From NCBI RefSeq assembly GCF_001890765.1, contig NZ_KV878783.1:2254695-2318694 (forward strand): 64,000 nucleotides of DNA, in the 5' to 3' direction. The DNA is from Spirulina major PCC 6313 (lineage in GTDB: Bacteria > Cyanobacteriota > Cyanobacteriia > Cyanobacteriales > Spirulinaceae). The translations under genes were made by a program, and so were the position numbers. The notes beneath the pieces are model-generated. The model made no database searches and had not been told where the DNA came from. It saw only the letters and a program-made list of their open reading frames with translations. Positions 52,529 through 62,454 of the stretch are shown piece after piece. The stretch's first letter is position 1. Every line of letters starts with the position of its first letter.

Positions 52529-53650
52529 ATGTACCTTCAGCACCTGCATTTACGCAATTTTCGGAACTATCACGATCAGATCGTCCAGTTCCAAGCACCC
52601 AAAACCATCATTGTGGGTGACAATGCTCAGGGGAAATCGAACCTTCTCGAAGCGATCGAACTCCTGGCTACCTTGAAAAGCCATCGCGTCAGCCGCGATC
52701 GCGACCTGATCCGCCATGGCATTCCCGATGCTCAGGTGGCGGCCACCGTTGCCCATCGCTACGGCACGAATGATCTCGACATCACCCTGCGCGATCGCGG
52801 ACGACGCACCATTCACCGCAACCATGAAGCCCTACGCCGCCAACTCGATGCCCTCGGCAGCCTCAACGCCGTGCAATTCTCCTGTGTGGATTTAGAGTTG
52901 GTGCGGGGTGCTCCGGACTGTCGCCGCCGCTGGCTCGATAGCTTAGTGGTGCAACTCGAACCCGTTTACGCCCATATCTTGCAGCAATACACCCATGTGC
53001 TCCGTCAACGCAACGCCCTCCTGCGCCAAAGTAAACGGGAATCCGCGTCCGTCCCACCGGATGCGATCGCCCTTTGGGATGCCCAACTGGCCACCACCGG
53101 TTCCCGCGTCACCCGTCGCCGCGCCCGCGTCCTCCAGCGTCTCGCCCCCCTCGCCCAGCATTGGCATCAGCAAATCAGCGGCCAACCGGAAACCTTAACC
53201 CTCCACTACGCCCCCAATGTGCCCTGGCAGGAGGATGAACCGCAGCAGGTGCAAGCCGCCTTTCTCACCCACATTCATCAACAGCAACGGGCTGAACAGC
53301 AGCGGGGCACAACGGTCGTCGGCCCCCACCGGGACGACATCGACCTATTGATTAACGACAGTCCCGCCCGGCTCTATGCCTCCCAGGGCCAGCAGCGTAC
53401 CCTCGTCCTTGCCCTGAAATTAGCGGAACTGCATTTAATTGAATCCGTGGTGGGGGAGCCGCCCTTACTCTTGCTGGATGATGTCTTAGCAGAATTGGAT
53501 CTTCAACGCCAAAATCACCTCCTCACCGCCATTCAAGACCGCTTTCAGACGGTGATCACCACCACCCATCTGGCCACCTTTGAGGCGGGCTGGTTGGCCG
53601 CCTCGCAGCAATTGCGCGTGGCGGCCGGTGCGATCGCACCCCTACTGTGA
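52529..53650 (+). CDS. recF: DNA replication and repair protein RecF
   Basis: SMC-like ATPase that loads RecA at gaps with RecO and RecR. The 373-aa protein starts MYLQHLHLRNFRNYHDQIV, the typical RecF start, at ATG 52529; a GTG at 52490 would add 13 residues and is less likely. Walker A is GDNAQGKS (about 30-37). The signature stretch is LYASQGQQRTLVLALKLAE and Walker B/D-loop is LLLLDDVLAELDLQRQ (about 315-330). No dnaN or recR neighbour is present. Confidence 0.94.
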   Translation: MYLQHLHLRNFRNYHDQIVQFQAPKTIIVGDNAQGKSNLLEAIELLATLKSHRVSRDRDLIRHGIPDAQVAATVAHRYGTNDLDITLRDRGRRTIHRNHEALRRQLDALGSLNAVQFSCVDLELVRGAPDCRRRWLDSLVVQLEPVYAHILQQYTHVLRQRNALLRQSKRESASVPPDAIALWDAQLATTGSRVTRRRARVLQRLAPLAQHWHQQISGQPETLTLHYAPNVPWQEDEPQQVQAAFLTHIHQQQRAEQQRGTTVVGPHRDDIDLLINDSPARLYASQGQQRTLVLALKLAELHLIESVVGEPPLLLLDDVLAELDLQRQNHLLTAIQDRFQTVITTTHLATFEAGWLAASQQLRVAAGAIAPLL

Positions 53651-54407
53651 ACGTTGCTCTGTTGCCCGCTTTAGCATCGAACCTGTGTTTGATCTCTTAA
53701 GAATTACAACAACTTGCGGATCACACCTCTCTGAGAGCGGTAATCAGACGAGATAATGAAACTCAAGGGACGGTGATCACTGGAATGATTGTCAAACACT
53801 CAATTCTCTGATCACTGTGACAGGGTGCAGCCGAAGCAATATGCTCAAAACTTGGGCAATCGTTAAAGAGTGCAACAATGGGGATGCTGGAACCATAAAT
53901 AATTCGTGATGATTTGGTCTATATAGCAATCCTATTTGCTTCATGAACAGGCAAGGGGCTTAAGCCCCTTGTTGATGAGGAGATCAGATCTTCGATTGAT
54001 TTAGGATCGCTATAGTCACGATTGTTAAAATGGAAAAGGACAGATTCTAAACACTCGTTTTTTTCCTAGGTTAAAACTAATAAGCTGATCGGCATTCAAA
54101 CTACATTGTGCCAGTTGCGCTGAAACCCTTGTACAAAGGGGCTTAGAAAAACTAGGGTGCAATTTAGATGCTGATTAGCTTATCTAAGATTGAACCCATT
54201 TATTTGTAGTCCAAGTGTTCTACAAGTGTGTTCGAGTTTTGCTCTCTCTGGTCTTGATGGATCAAAATTTAAAGATAGATTGTCTTGTCTTGCTCACGAT
54301 TTTGCCGCTGCGATCGCAACTCAATGACTGTTTTTCCCAGTGAGATTACCTAAGATTAAGTGAATCATGACCATCCGGAAGATTGGCGACTGGGGAGGAA
54401 TTGTGTA
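53651..54407. other. Non-coding region between recF and the sensor kinase gene
   Basis: About 750 bases without a called gene. It holds the MITE-like copy at 53922-54014 and a short hairpin at 54126-54140 (CCCTT and AAGGG arms). I see no RNA gene I can name and no frame with protein-like composition. The 3' end carries the kinase ribosome binding site GGGAGGAA at 54393-54400. Confidence 0.55.
53922..54014. repeat. MITE-like 93-bp repeat, copy B
   Basis: Ends are near-perfect inverted repeats: TATAGCAATCCTA on the left and TATAGCGATCCTA read inward on the right (one mismatch in 13). The core CAGGCAAGGGGCTTAAGCCCC is a palindrome shared with the copies at 20759 and 34422. Flanking TA dinucleotides fit insertion at TA. 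Confidence 0.85.
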
Positions 54408-56813
54408 ATGGTTTTGAGCGTTATGAATGTGAGCTTTTTTGACAACGCTTCCGATGCTGTATTCAGCATTGACGAGCAATGGCAGTTTCTGGCGGCTAAC
54501 CATGCAGCAGCCCAACTGCTGGGCAAATCCATCAATAGCCTCGTGGATGGCAACCTCTGGCAACTGTTTCCCCAATGGCTGGGCACTATTTTTGAGGCGG
54601 AATATCGGCGGGTGATGAGCGACGGGGGCACGACCCATTTTGAGGCCTTTTCCGCTGTGGGCAACTGCTGGCTTGTGGTGAATTTGCAGCGCAATGATGC
54701 CGGTCTGTTTGTGTATTTGCGGGATGTGAGCGATCGCAAACGGATCGAAGCCGATGTCCTCGAACAATCTCGCCTCGCCCATCTGATCAATCGCGTCAGC
54801 CGCTTTCTTGTCCATGCCCACGGCCTCGGCGACAGCCTCCAATATTGCACCGATGCCATCATTGACGAACTCGACGGCGCAGTGGCCGCCATTTGGGTCT
54901 ACAACAGCCAAGGCGACTACCTCGAACGTCAAGGCTTTAGCTACAACCCCGACACCAGCGCCCCTCTCCTCACCTCACGTCTCTTTAAATCACCCATTCT
55001 CGCCCTCGACCATTCGATCATCGGCACCATTGCCAGAACCCAAAAACCGATCATTGATGTGGTGTTCCCTGCCTTTGGTGATCCGCTCCAATCCAATGCA
55101 GTGGCGATCGCCACCGCCCACCATCCCGAAGCCTCCGTCTTCTGTAACCTGAGTAACCACCCCAGCAGTCCCCCCACGAAACTGCATCTGATCAGTTACC
55201 CAATGGTGCTAGACGATCGCCTCATTGGAGTCGTTGCCCTCTGGACCTATCAATCTCTGCGGCCCTTTATCCATGAGGGGATCGCCTCCCTGGCCGATAG
55301 CCTTGCCATCGACATTGATCGCTGCTGGGCCCGCACCGCTCTCCTCTCGCGCCGGGAAGCCCTGCTCTTTCGCCTCGCCAACCAAATCCGCAACTCCCTT
55401 GACCTCAACACCATCCTCGACACCGCCGTGTTTGAGATTCGCCAACTGCTCAAGGTGGATTCTTGCACCTATCTCTGGTGTTGGTCTCAGGAAGAGACAA
55501 TCAGCTTGATGGTCAGTCATGAGGCGGGCAAGGATGCCCAATGTGGCCAGCGGATTTCCACCTGTCCTCCGGAACAGTTGAGTTTTTTAGCCAAGCAAAT
55601 CAGCCAACAGAAAATTCTGCGCATTGATGATATTCAACAGCCGCCACAATTTCCCAGCTTGAGTCCGTCTGAACAGGATCTGTTGATGGCGCTGTTGCAG
55701 GATCTAGAGATTCAGTCGCTGTTGTTGTTGCCGTTAAAAACGCGGTCGGATCATCTTGGGGCGATCGCTTGCAGTCAACGCCATGACAGTCGGCACTGGA
55801 GTGACCAAGAAGTGGAAGTGCTCCAAGCCGTGGTGGATCAATTGGCCCTCGCCATTGACCAAGCGGAACTGTTCGCCCAAACCCGCGCCGCTGCCCTTGC
55901 CGCCCAAACCCAAGCCCAACAAATTGAACTCACCCTCCAAGAACTGAAACGCACCCAAGCCCAACTGATTCAAACCGAAAAAATGTCCAGTTTGGGGCAA
56001 ATGATCGCCGGAATTGCCCATGAAATTAATAACCCGGTGAATTTTATTTCGGGGAACCTGAGCTATACCAGTGAGTACGTGAACGACTTGGTGCGGTTGG
56101 TGGAAACCTATCGGAAATATTTACCGGAAAACGAGGAAATTACCGCGCTTGAAGACGAAATTGATCTTGAATTTGTGATTGAAGATTTGCCAAAAACCTT
56201 GGCATCGATGCAGATTGGGGCGGAGCGGATTCGCCAGATTGTGCTGTCGTTGCGGAATTTCTCGCGGTTGGATCAAGCGGAAATGAAGCCCGTTGATATC
56301 CATGAGGGGTTAGAAAATACGCTCTTGATTTTGCATAACCGGATTAAGGCACGGGGCGATCGCACTGAAATCGAAGTGATCAAACAATATGGTGAGTTGC
56401 CGGCGGTGGACTGCTACGCGGGCCAACTCAATCAAGTGTTTATGAATATTCTCGCCAATGCGATCGATGCCATGGACGAGCAGCCCGATCCTCGCCAAAT
56501 CACGATCTGCACTCAGTTTATCCCTGACCCCCACGCCCCGGAAACGGAAGATGGAGAACCCCAAGGCATCGCCATGATCCAAATGCAAGATAATGGGTCA
56601 GGGATGCCGCCAGATACCGTTAGCCATATTTTTGACCCCTTCTTCACCACAAAACCGGTGGGGAAGGGAACCGGGCTAGGCTTAGCGATTAGTTATCAAA
56701 TTATTGTGGAGAAGCACCATGGTGACCTGACCTGTGAGTCAACCCCCGGCACTGGAACCACCTTTACGATCCGGATTCCGGTTAATCCTGCTGCTGAGTT
56801 CCGGAGTACCTAG
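54408..56813 (+). CDS. Sensor histidine kinase (PAS-GAF-GAF-HisKA-HATPase)
   Basis: An 801-aa cytoplasmic sensor kinase; no membrane helix is seen. A PAS domain (about 5-110, [20 protein letters not shown]) precedes two GAF-like domains (about 120-310 and 325-500) and a coiled coil. The H-box is [20 protein letters not shown] (His in AHEINNP). The N, G1 and G2 motifs are [35 protein letters not shown] and [18 protein letters not shown] 54408 is chosen for its GGGAGGAA. It has no receiver domain, so its partner response regulator is not in view. The next gene, CheR, starts 107 bases later. Confidence 0.9.
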   Translation: MVLSVMNVSFFDNASDAVFSIDEQWQFLAANHAAAQLLGKSINSLVDGNLWQLFPQWLGTIFEAEYRRVMSDGGTTHFEAFSAVGNCWLVVNLQRNDAGLFVYLRDVSDRKRIEADVLEQSRLAHLINRVSRFLVHAHGLGDSLQYCTDAIIDELDGAVAAIWVYNSQGDYLERQGFSYNPDTSAPLLTSRLFKSPILALDHSIIGTIARTQKPIIDVVFPAFGDPLQSNAVAIATAHHPEASVFCNLSNHPSSPPTKLHLISYPMVLDDRLIGVVALWTYQSLRPFIHEGIASLADSLAIDIDRCWARTALLSRREALLFRLANQIRNSLDLNTILDTAVFEIRQLLKVDSCTYLWCWSQEETISLMVSHEAGKDAQCGQRISTCPPEQLSFLAKQISQQKILRIDDIQQPPQFPSLSPSEQDLLMALLQDLEIQSLLLLPLKTRSDHLGAIACSQRHDSRHWSDQEVEVLQAVVDQLALAIDQAELFAQTRAAALAAQTQAQQIELTLQELKRTQAQLIQTEKMSSLGQMIAGIAHEINNPVNFISGNLSYTSEYVNDLVRLVETYRKYLPENEEITALEDEIDLEFVIEDLPKTLASMQIGAERIRQIVLSLRNFSRLDQAEMKPVDIHEGLENTLLILHNRIKARGDRTEIEVIKQYGELPAVDCYAGQLNQVFMNILANAIDAMDEQPDPRQITICTQFIPDPHAPETEDGEPQGIAMIQMQDNGSGMPPDTVSHIFDPFFTTKPVGKGTGLGLAISYQIIVEKHHGDLTCESTPGTGTTFTIRIPVNPAAEFRST

Positions 56814-56920
56814 GAGGCATCCTGTGATGTCGGGGCTTCCGGTGCGATCGCCCCCGTCTAGGGCCCGCTGTGCCCCAGAGTTTCCTTGTCTTCACTGTCT
56901 TTTTGTGTGTGTTTTGCGTT

Positions 56921-58384
56921 ATGGCGTTCATGCAGTTTACGCTCCCCGATCATTGGCTTTATCCCTTTGTCCAACTCGTTAACGAACGGACTGGCATTCG
57001 AATTCGTGACCAAGACTATGGTGAACTGGCTCGGAAAATTGGGCTGCGCATGGCCGCGCTCCATCTGGTGAATCCTGACCAGTATTATCAACGCTTATCC
57101 ATGGTGGGAGCCGTCGGAACAACGGAATGGGATGCGTTGATCACATTGCTCACGAATATTGAAAGTTATTTTTTTCGTGATCAAGGTCAGTTTCAACTGT
57201 TGGAGCAGGTGTTGTTGCCTCGGTTAATGGTGCAGAAACGGCCGGAGCGACGGTTGCGGATCTGGAGTGCGGGCTGTTCGACGGGGGAAGAACCCTATTC
57301 CCTGGCGATTTTGGTGCAGCAGTTGTTGGCCCATGAGTCGGGGTGGCAGTGTGAGGTGATTGGCACCGATATTAATCCGACGGTGTTGACACGGGCGCGG
57401 CAGGGATATTATCCGCTGTGGTCGTTGCGATCGCTCGCTCCCGCCCTTCAAACCCGTTACTTTCAACCCTGTGGCGACGGCTTCCAACTCGATCCACAAA
57501 TCCGGCAATCGGTGCGGTTTGAGGCGTTCAATTTGGCCAAGCCCAGCACCGAGCAATGGTGTCCCAGTGATGTGGACTTGATTGTCTGTCGCAATGTTTT
57601 TATTTATTTTTCCGCCCCAGCCATTGCCACAGCCTTAGACTCCTTTCGCCAAGCCCTGAACCCGTCGGGCTATCTAATGACGGGCCATGCGGAGCTTTAC
57701 GGTCAACAACTTCAAGCCTTCCAAAGCCATTTGTTCCCGGAATCCGTGGTGTATCAACGGCGCGATCGCCCCTCGCCCCTCCCATCAAAGCCCCACCCGA
57801 CCCCGCTGCCGATGCGATCGTATCCCACTCCCCCGCTACTGCCGCGCCCCCCTGCCCCCAGCGTGATCACCGCCCCGCCCGCGACTCCGATTCCCACAGT
57901 ACAAGACTTACTCACCGAAGCCGAATTCTTTTTTCAACAGAAAAACTATCGCCTCTCTCGTAAAAAAGTAGACGTGATCCTCAGTCGCGATCCCCAGTCC
58001 TTTGCCGCCTATTTTTTGCGGGCGCAACTCGATGCTAATTCTGGGCAGTACGAAGCCGCGCTCCAATCCTGTGAAAAAGCCTTAGAGCTAGAACCGCTCT
58101 CTGTGTCAATTTATTACCTGATGGCTCAAATTTTTGAAGAAAGGGGAGATACTGAAAAAGCAAAGCAACTGTTTAAAAAGATTATTTATTTGGAGCCGAC
58201 GACGATCTTAGCTTATTACGAATTAAGTCAACTTTATGATCAAGAAGGCAACTCAAATCGAGGTCAAAAAATGCGCCAAACTGCCTTGGCTTTTCTGCAA
58301 CAATTACCCCCCAAAAGTCGAGTCGATGAACGGAGTGATCTAACTGTCGCCGATCTGATTGATCGGATTCTAACCTCGTCTTGA
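56921..58384 (+). CDS. CheR-type protein-glutamate methyltransferase with TPR tail
   Basis: Methylates glutamates of chemoreceptors with SAM. The 487-aa protein has the CheR N-terminal helical domain (about 1-90, with ESYFFRD) and a SAM domain with SAGCSTGEEPYSLAI, GTDINPTVL and VCRNVFIYFS. A Pro-rich linker (about 285-330) leads into a TPR array (about 335-460, with PQSFAAYFLRAQLDANSGQY repeats), a common CheR fusion that binds partners. Start at ATG 56921 or 56930; an upstream GTG at 56870 adds 17 hydrophobic residues and is not preferred. Next gene starts 45 bases later. Confidence 0.9.
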   Translation: MAFMQFTLPDHWLYPFVQLVNERTGIRIRDQDYGELARKIGLRMAALHLVNPDQYYQRLSMVGAVGTTEWDALITLLTNIESYFFRDQGQFQLLEQVLLPRLMVQKRPERRLRIWSAGCSTGEEPYSLAILVQQLLAHESGWQCEVIGTDINPTVLTRARQGYYPLWSLRSLAPALQTRYFQPCGDGFQLDPQIRQSVRFEAFNLAKPSTEQWCPSDVDLIVCRNVFIYFSAPAIATALDSFRQALNPSGYLMTGHAELYGQQLQAFQSHLFPESVVYQRRDRPSPLPSKPHPTPLPMRSYPTPPLLPRPPAPSVITAPPATPIPTVQDLLTEAEFFFQQKNYRLSRKKVDVILSRDPQSFAAYFLRAQLDANSGQYEAALQSCEKALELEPLSVSIYYLMAQIFEERGDTEKAKQLFKKIIYLEPTTILAYYELSQLYDQEGNSNRGQKMRQTALAFLQQLPPKSRVDERSDLTVADLIDRILTSS

Positions 58385-58429
58385 CTGTGATTAATCCTGC
58401 AACACCTACCCGTTGTGTAGTGATGCGTT

Positions 58430-59542
58430 ATGCCTGAATCCTTAGCCACTTCTGATATCCTCATCACCGGACAAACCACGTATTTAATTTTTACGTTGGA
58501 TCAAACCTTTTATGGCGTTGATAGTCTCTTTGTGGAGGAAATTTTCTTTTTGCCGGAGTTAACGCCAGTGCCGGAATCGCCCCGCTACATCATTGGGGTT
58601 TTAAATCTCCGGGGGGAGGTGATTCCGGTGCTGGATGTGAATCTCCGCTTGGGCTACCGAACCCAACCCTATAGTGTTCACGATCGCATCGTTATTTTAC
58701 AAGGCAGCGACCACCGCTTTGGCATTTTGGTCAACGAGGTGCATAATGTGCGATCGCTCAATGACAGCGACATTACCGCCCAGGTTCGCTACCGGTGGGA
58801 ACAGGAGCAAATCCCCGTCCAAACCGGACTCGCCCATAGCGGCGATGAAATTATTGTCCTGCTGAGCCTGGATACCTTACTCCATCCCCCCGAACGGGCG
58901 CACCACACGGTTCAAGATTTGTTTTCGTTGACCGCCGAAGGGGTGGATCACCTGCGGCAAAGTTTGGGCGACTTAGAGGCACAACTGCAAACCCAACGCC
59001 ATTTTTGCGCCACCGCCAGCCCCGAAGACCGCAAGATTTTCCGCGATCGCGCCGAACATCTGCGCCACCCCCCCGATAGTCAAGACAATCAGGGCATGGC
59101 ATCCCTCGCTGTAGTGCGCTTAGGGCCAGAACTCTTTGGGATTGATTTGGCCCATGTGCGGGAATTTACTGACATTGGCCGGATCACGCCGATTCCCTGC
59201 TGTCCGTCCCATATTGTCGGCAATGTCAATCTCCGGGGTGAAATTGTCACCCTGATCGACATCACCTCGTTTCTCGCCTTGCCTGCGATCGCCACCACCG
59301 GCCAACGTCAGGCCATGATTATCGAATGTGACGGCCTTGTGGTGGGGGTAGTGGTGACGGAAATTCTCGATGTGGTGCTGCTGAACCCCAAGAAAATTTC
59401 GCCAGTTCCCACCGCCATCCACGGCATCACCGATGAATATCTCCAGGGTGAAACAGACTATCACGATGCAATGATGAGTATTCTGTCTCTCCCAAAACTA
59501 TTACACCAAGGGCAACTGATGGTGGACGACAGTATTCTTTAA
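58430..59542 (+). CDS. Double CheW-domain chemotaxis scaffold protein
   Basis: A 370-aa protein with two CheW-like domains in tandem (about 12-150 and 220-365). Each has the family strand pattern: TYLIFTLDQTFYGVDSLFVEE / SLAVVRLGPELFGIDLAHVRE, and VLNLRGEVIPVLDV / NVNLRGEIVTLIDI. CheW couples receptors to the kinase CheA; a double form could bridge two receptors or receptor and kinase. It lacks a receiver domain, so it is not CheV. It follows cheR by 45 bases and precedes the MCP by 39, so the three form one operon. Confidence 0.9.
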   Translation: MPESLATSDILITGQTTYLIFTLDQTFYGVDSLFVEEIFFLPELTPVPESPRYIIGVLNLRGEVIPVLDVNLRLGYRTQPYSVHDRIVILQGSDHRFGILVNEVHNVRSLNDSDITAQVRYRWEQEQIPVQTGLAHSGDEIIVLLSLDTLLHPPERAHHTVQDLFSLTAEGVDHLRQSLGDLEAQLQTQRHFCATASPEDRKIFRDRAEHLRHPPDSQDNQGMASLAVVRLGPELFGIDLAHVREFTDIGRITPIPCCPSHIVGNVNLRGEIVTLIDITSFLALPAIATTGQRQAMIIECDGLVVGVVVTEILDVVLLNPKKISPVPTAIHGITDEYLQGETDYHDAMMSILSLPKLLHQGQLMVDDSIL

Positions 59543-59581
59543 CATCCCGTCATCCCCCCATCTGTTACCCCAGAGGTTCCC

Positions 59582-61099
59582 ATGAAAACGCCTTATCACG
59601 CCCAAGAAACAATGTCTACAATCAACAACGCCACAGCCTTTCAAAAACAGTTAAGCGGTTTTAAAGTGCGCACCTGGATTATTGGGGGCTATGCCATTCC
59701 CATTGGCCTCTCGATTTTGTCTGCGATCGCGGTTTTTTACAATGTGCAAATCGTGCGCACCAAAGAAACCGAAGTGACTCGTAGCATTAACACCTCTGAA
59801 TATATTAGCCTCATCGGCTTTGAAGTGCAGACCCTCTCACGAACAACGCGGGGCTATTTGCTTGATGCTAATTCACTGTCGAAACAGTCCTATGAGGAAG
59901 CCAGTGCTACGATTACCGAAACCATTCCAAAATTACAGGATCTTGTTCTGGATGATCAGCAACAGCAAACCTTCGATCAGTTAGTTAAAGACATTAGTGC
60001 CCTTGAACAAATCAATCGCACTCTCTTTCAAATTGTGGATCGAGGACAAACTGATTTAGCGATTGAGACGTGGAAAACTCAAAGGGGACGAGAGCAAATT
60101 GAAGCCATTAGCCGTAGTCTTGAAGACTTCAATAGTCGTGAAGAAGCGATCGTTGATGCCAATATGACCCAACAACGGGAAACTTTAAATTTCCTGTTAT
60201 GGGTGGTGGTGCTCTCGGCGATCATGTCGATTTTAATCGCTTCAGGGGCAGCCTCTTGGATCATCTACAACATTACCAAACGGCTGAATGATGCGGCGAA
60301 TAGTCTCGCCTCTTCCACCACGGAAATTGCCTCCACCGTGGAGCAACAGGAGCGCACCGCCAGTCAACAGGCGGCATCGGTGAGCGAAACCACCACCACC
60401 ATGGATGAATTAGGGGCATCGTCGCGGCAATCCTCGCAACAGGCCGAAGCCGCCACCGATGCCGCCCAACGTGCTCTCCATCTCAGTGATGGGGGAACCC
60501 AAGCGGTGGATCAAACCTTAGCGGGGATTACGGTGCTGCGGGATAAGGTGAGTGCGATCGCCGAACAAATCCTCCACCTCAGCGAACAAACCGGCCAAAT
60601 CGGCAACATCTCCCAACTCGTCTCCGACCTCGCCAACCAAACCAACATGCTCGCCCTTAATGCCGCCGTCGAAGCCGTCCGCGCTGGCGAACATGGTAAA
60701 GGCTTCTCCGTCGTCGCCTCAGAAATCCGCAAACTCGCCGACCAAAGCAAACAATCTGCCCAAAAAATCAACGACCTCGTCACCGACATTCAACACGCGA
60801 TCAACTCCACCGTCATGGTCACCGATGAAGGCACAAAAACCGTTGAAGTGAGTGTACAAAGCACCCAAAAAACCGCCGATGCCTTTGCCGGGGTCGCCGA
60901 TGCTGTGAATAATGTGGTGCTCAACAATCAACAAATTTCCCTCAACATCAAACAACAGTCCACCGCCATCGAACAGGTCGTCCAAGCGATGAACAGCATC
61001 AACCAAGGGGCGAAAGAAACCGCCAACGGTATCCGCCAAACCAAAACCGGCACCGAGCAACTTAAGCAAGCCGCTCAACTCCTCAAAGAAATGGTCTAG
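59582..61099 (+). CDS. Methyl-accepting chemotaxis protein
   Basis: A 505-aa transmembrane receptor. One helix at about 31-53 and another at about 201-230 enclose a helical periplasmic sensor of about 150 residues with a CHASE3-like [19 protein letters not shown] pattern. There is no clear HAMP domain. The cytoplasmic signalling coiled coil contains the MCP tip, [20 protein letters not shown] and [18 protein letters not shown] (about 353-390). The ATG at 59582 follows GAGG; a start at 59612 would remove 10 residues only. The sensed ligand is unknown. Confidence 0.92.
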   Translation: MKTPYHAQETMSTINNATAFQKQLSGFKVRTWIIGGYAIPIGLSILSAIAVFYNVQIVRTKETEVTRSINTSEYISLIGFEVQTLSRTTRGYLLDANSLSKQSYEEASATITETIPKLQDLVLDDQQQQTFDQLVKDISALEQINRTLFQIVDRGQTDLAIETWKTQRGREQIEAISRSLEDFNSREEAIVDANMTQQRETLNFLLWVVVLSAIMSILIASGAASWIIYNITKRLNDAANSLASSTTEIASTVEQQERTASQQAASVSETTTTMDELGASSRQSSQQAEAATDAAQRALHLSDGGTQAVDQTLAGITVLRDKVSAIAEQILHLSEQTGQIGNISQLVSDLANQTNMLALNAAVEAVRAGEHGKGFSVVASEIRKLADQSKQSAQKINDLVTDIQHAINSTVMVTDEGTKTVEVSVQSTQKTADAFAGVADAVNNVVLNNQQISLNIKQQSTAIEQVVQAMNSINQGAKETANGIRQTKTGTEQLKQAAQLLKEMV

Positions 61100-61222
61100 T
61101 GGGCAGTCAGATATTTATTGACGGGCAGCCAACGTTCACAATTCTTGCCTGGAGGATTTTTCAGGAATAATTTACCCGTCATTAGTTTTTGACTCAGCAC
61201 TAGGCTGGGTATGGGGCGGAAC

Positions 61223-61275
61223 GTGACATACTCCCGACGCTCATGCTACGCATAGAGCGCGGGCTTCTCCATCCC
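61223..61275 (-). repeat. Isolated IS200/IS605-type right-end remnant
   Basis: Minus-strand order: GGAGAAGCCCGCG, hairpin arms CGCTC and GAGCG around GCATxxATGC, then GTCGGGAGTATGTCAC. Matches in layout the fragment at 29025-29076. No tnpB coding sequence is next to it, so it is a relic or a mobilised end. Confidence 0.55.
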
Positions 61276-61388
61276 GTTACCGAGACTTCGCGTTTTTGAC
61301 TCAACAGGGGCATGATTTGAAATTTAGCCTCTGTACACCAAAATCACGAAGGTTGAGGATCACTGTGGATTCAGTGACCCTCTGTAGT

Positions 61389-61405
61389 GCGAGCTTCTAG
61401 CTCGC
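61389..61405. repeat. 17-bp hairpin repeat, single copy
   Basis: GCGAGCT-TCT-AGCTCGC, preceded by CTCTGTAGT exactly as in the tandem copies at 44151 and 44267. Confidence 0.75.
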
Positions 61406-61451
61406 TAAGAATTACTTGTTGATTCACTTCGCTGTCTGGCAGTCTCACGGA

Positions 61452-62402
61452 TTATGACCACTGTTCCATGGCGTTGCCCTTTGCCTCATGGGGATATTCT
61501 CCCATTACCGATCGCATCCCTTCGAGGGTGGACACGATGCTGCTGGGGTCCATGAACATGATTTTGCTGCTTTCGCTGCTGCCGACGATTTTACCCATGG
61601 TGAGGTAGTCTTGGGCGAGGATGAATTGCAGGGCATCGCGGGCGTTGGGGTCACTGCGCAGCTTGGTGATAATGATGTCCATGGCTTTAGCGGTGGCTTG
61701 GGCCTTGAGGACTTCTTTTTGGGCATCGGCCTCGGCGTTGAGGACTGCTGCTTTTTTCTGGGCTTCGGCATCGAGGAGGAGGGCTTCGGCTTTCCCTTGG
61801 GCGGAGTTAATGGCGGCATCGCGATCGCCCTCTGAAGTCAGCACTGAAGCTCGCTTCCGGCGTTCGGCGGCCATTTGTAATTCCATGGAATCTTGCACCG
61901 CTTTAGAAGGGGTGATGTCCCGCAGTTCTACCCGTAGCACTTTCACGCCCCAGGGGTCGGTGGAAATGTCTAGTTCTCGCAGCAGGATTTCATTGATTTC
62001 GCTGCGGGCGGTGAAGGTTTGGTCGAGTTCGAGTTTGCCCATTTCGGAGCGAATTTGCGTTAAGACTAGGTTTGCCATCGCTTTATGGAGATTTTCAACG
62101 CGATAGTAGGCCTTTTCCATATTGACGATTTTCCAGTAGACGACGGCATCGGCGCTGATCGAAACGTTGTCTTTAGTGATGCAGGATTGGGGCGGAATAT
62201 CGAGCACTTTTTCGCGGGTGGTTTCTTGGTAGACCACTTTGTCGATGAAGGGCATCATGAAGTTGAGGCCGGGGGTGAGTTTGCGTTTGTAACTCCCTAG
62301 GCTCTCGACGAGGGCTTCATGTTTTTCGTTGACAATGCGCACAGACCCCGCGACGGTGGAGCCGCCAAGGGCAAGGGCTAGGAGTAAAAGGAAGGTGGGC
62401 AT
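61452..62402 (-). CDS. SPFH/Band 7 (stomatin-like, paraslipin) protein
   Basis: A 316-aa membrane-associated protein. An N-terminal hydrophobic helix (about 1-20) precedes the SPFH/Band 7 domain (about 20-190), with [20 protein letters not shown] and [19 protein letters not shown] long coiled coil (about 185-250, [20 protein letters not shown]) and a C-terminal tail follow. Such proteins form membrane scaffolds that organise proteases or channels. It follows the NfeD gene by 52 bases, a partnership found across bacteria. Confidence 0.92.
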   Translation of the reverse strand: MPTFLLLLALALGGSTVAGSVRIVNEKHEALVESLGSYKRKLTPGLNFMMPFIDKVVYQETTREKVLDIPPQSCITKDNVSISADAVVYWKIVNMEKAYYRVENLHKAMANLVLTQIRSEMGKLELDQTFTARSEINEILLRELDISTDPWGVKVLRVELRDITPSKAVQDSMELQMAAERRKRASVLTSEGDRDAAINSAQGKAEALLLDAEAQKKAAVLNAEADAQKEVLKAQATAKAMDIIITKLRSDPNARDALQFILAQDYLTMGKIVGSSESSKIMFMDPSSIVSTLEGMRSVMGEYPHEAKGNAMEQWS

Positions 62403-62454
62403 TCAGGTCAAGCCTCTCAAAAATTAGGGGTATTTGCGGATAAACTACACCGCA

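Larger units (their letters stand above)
61100..61451. other. Intergenic region with an IS200/IS605-type end and a hairpin repeat
   Basis: About 350 bases between the MCP gene and the convergent SPFH gene. At 61223-61275 the minus strand reads GGAGAAGCCCGCG, a hairpin (61238-61259) and then GTCGGGAGTATGTCACG, related to the sequence at 29025. A 17-bp hairpin (GCGAGCT-TCT-AGCTCGC) is at 61389-61405. No gene is seen. Confidence 0.6.
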
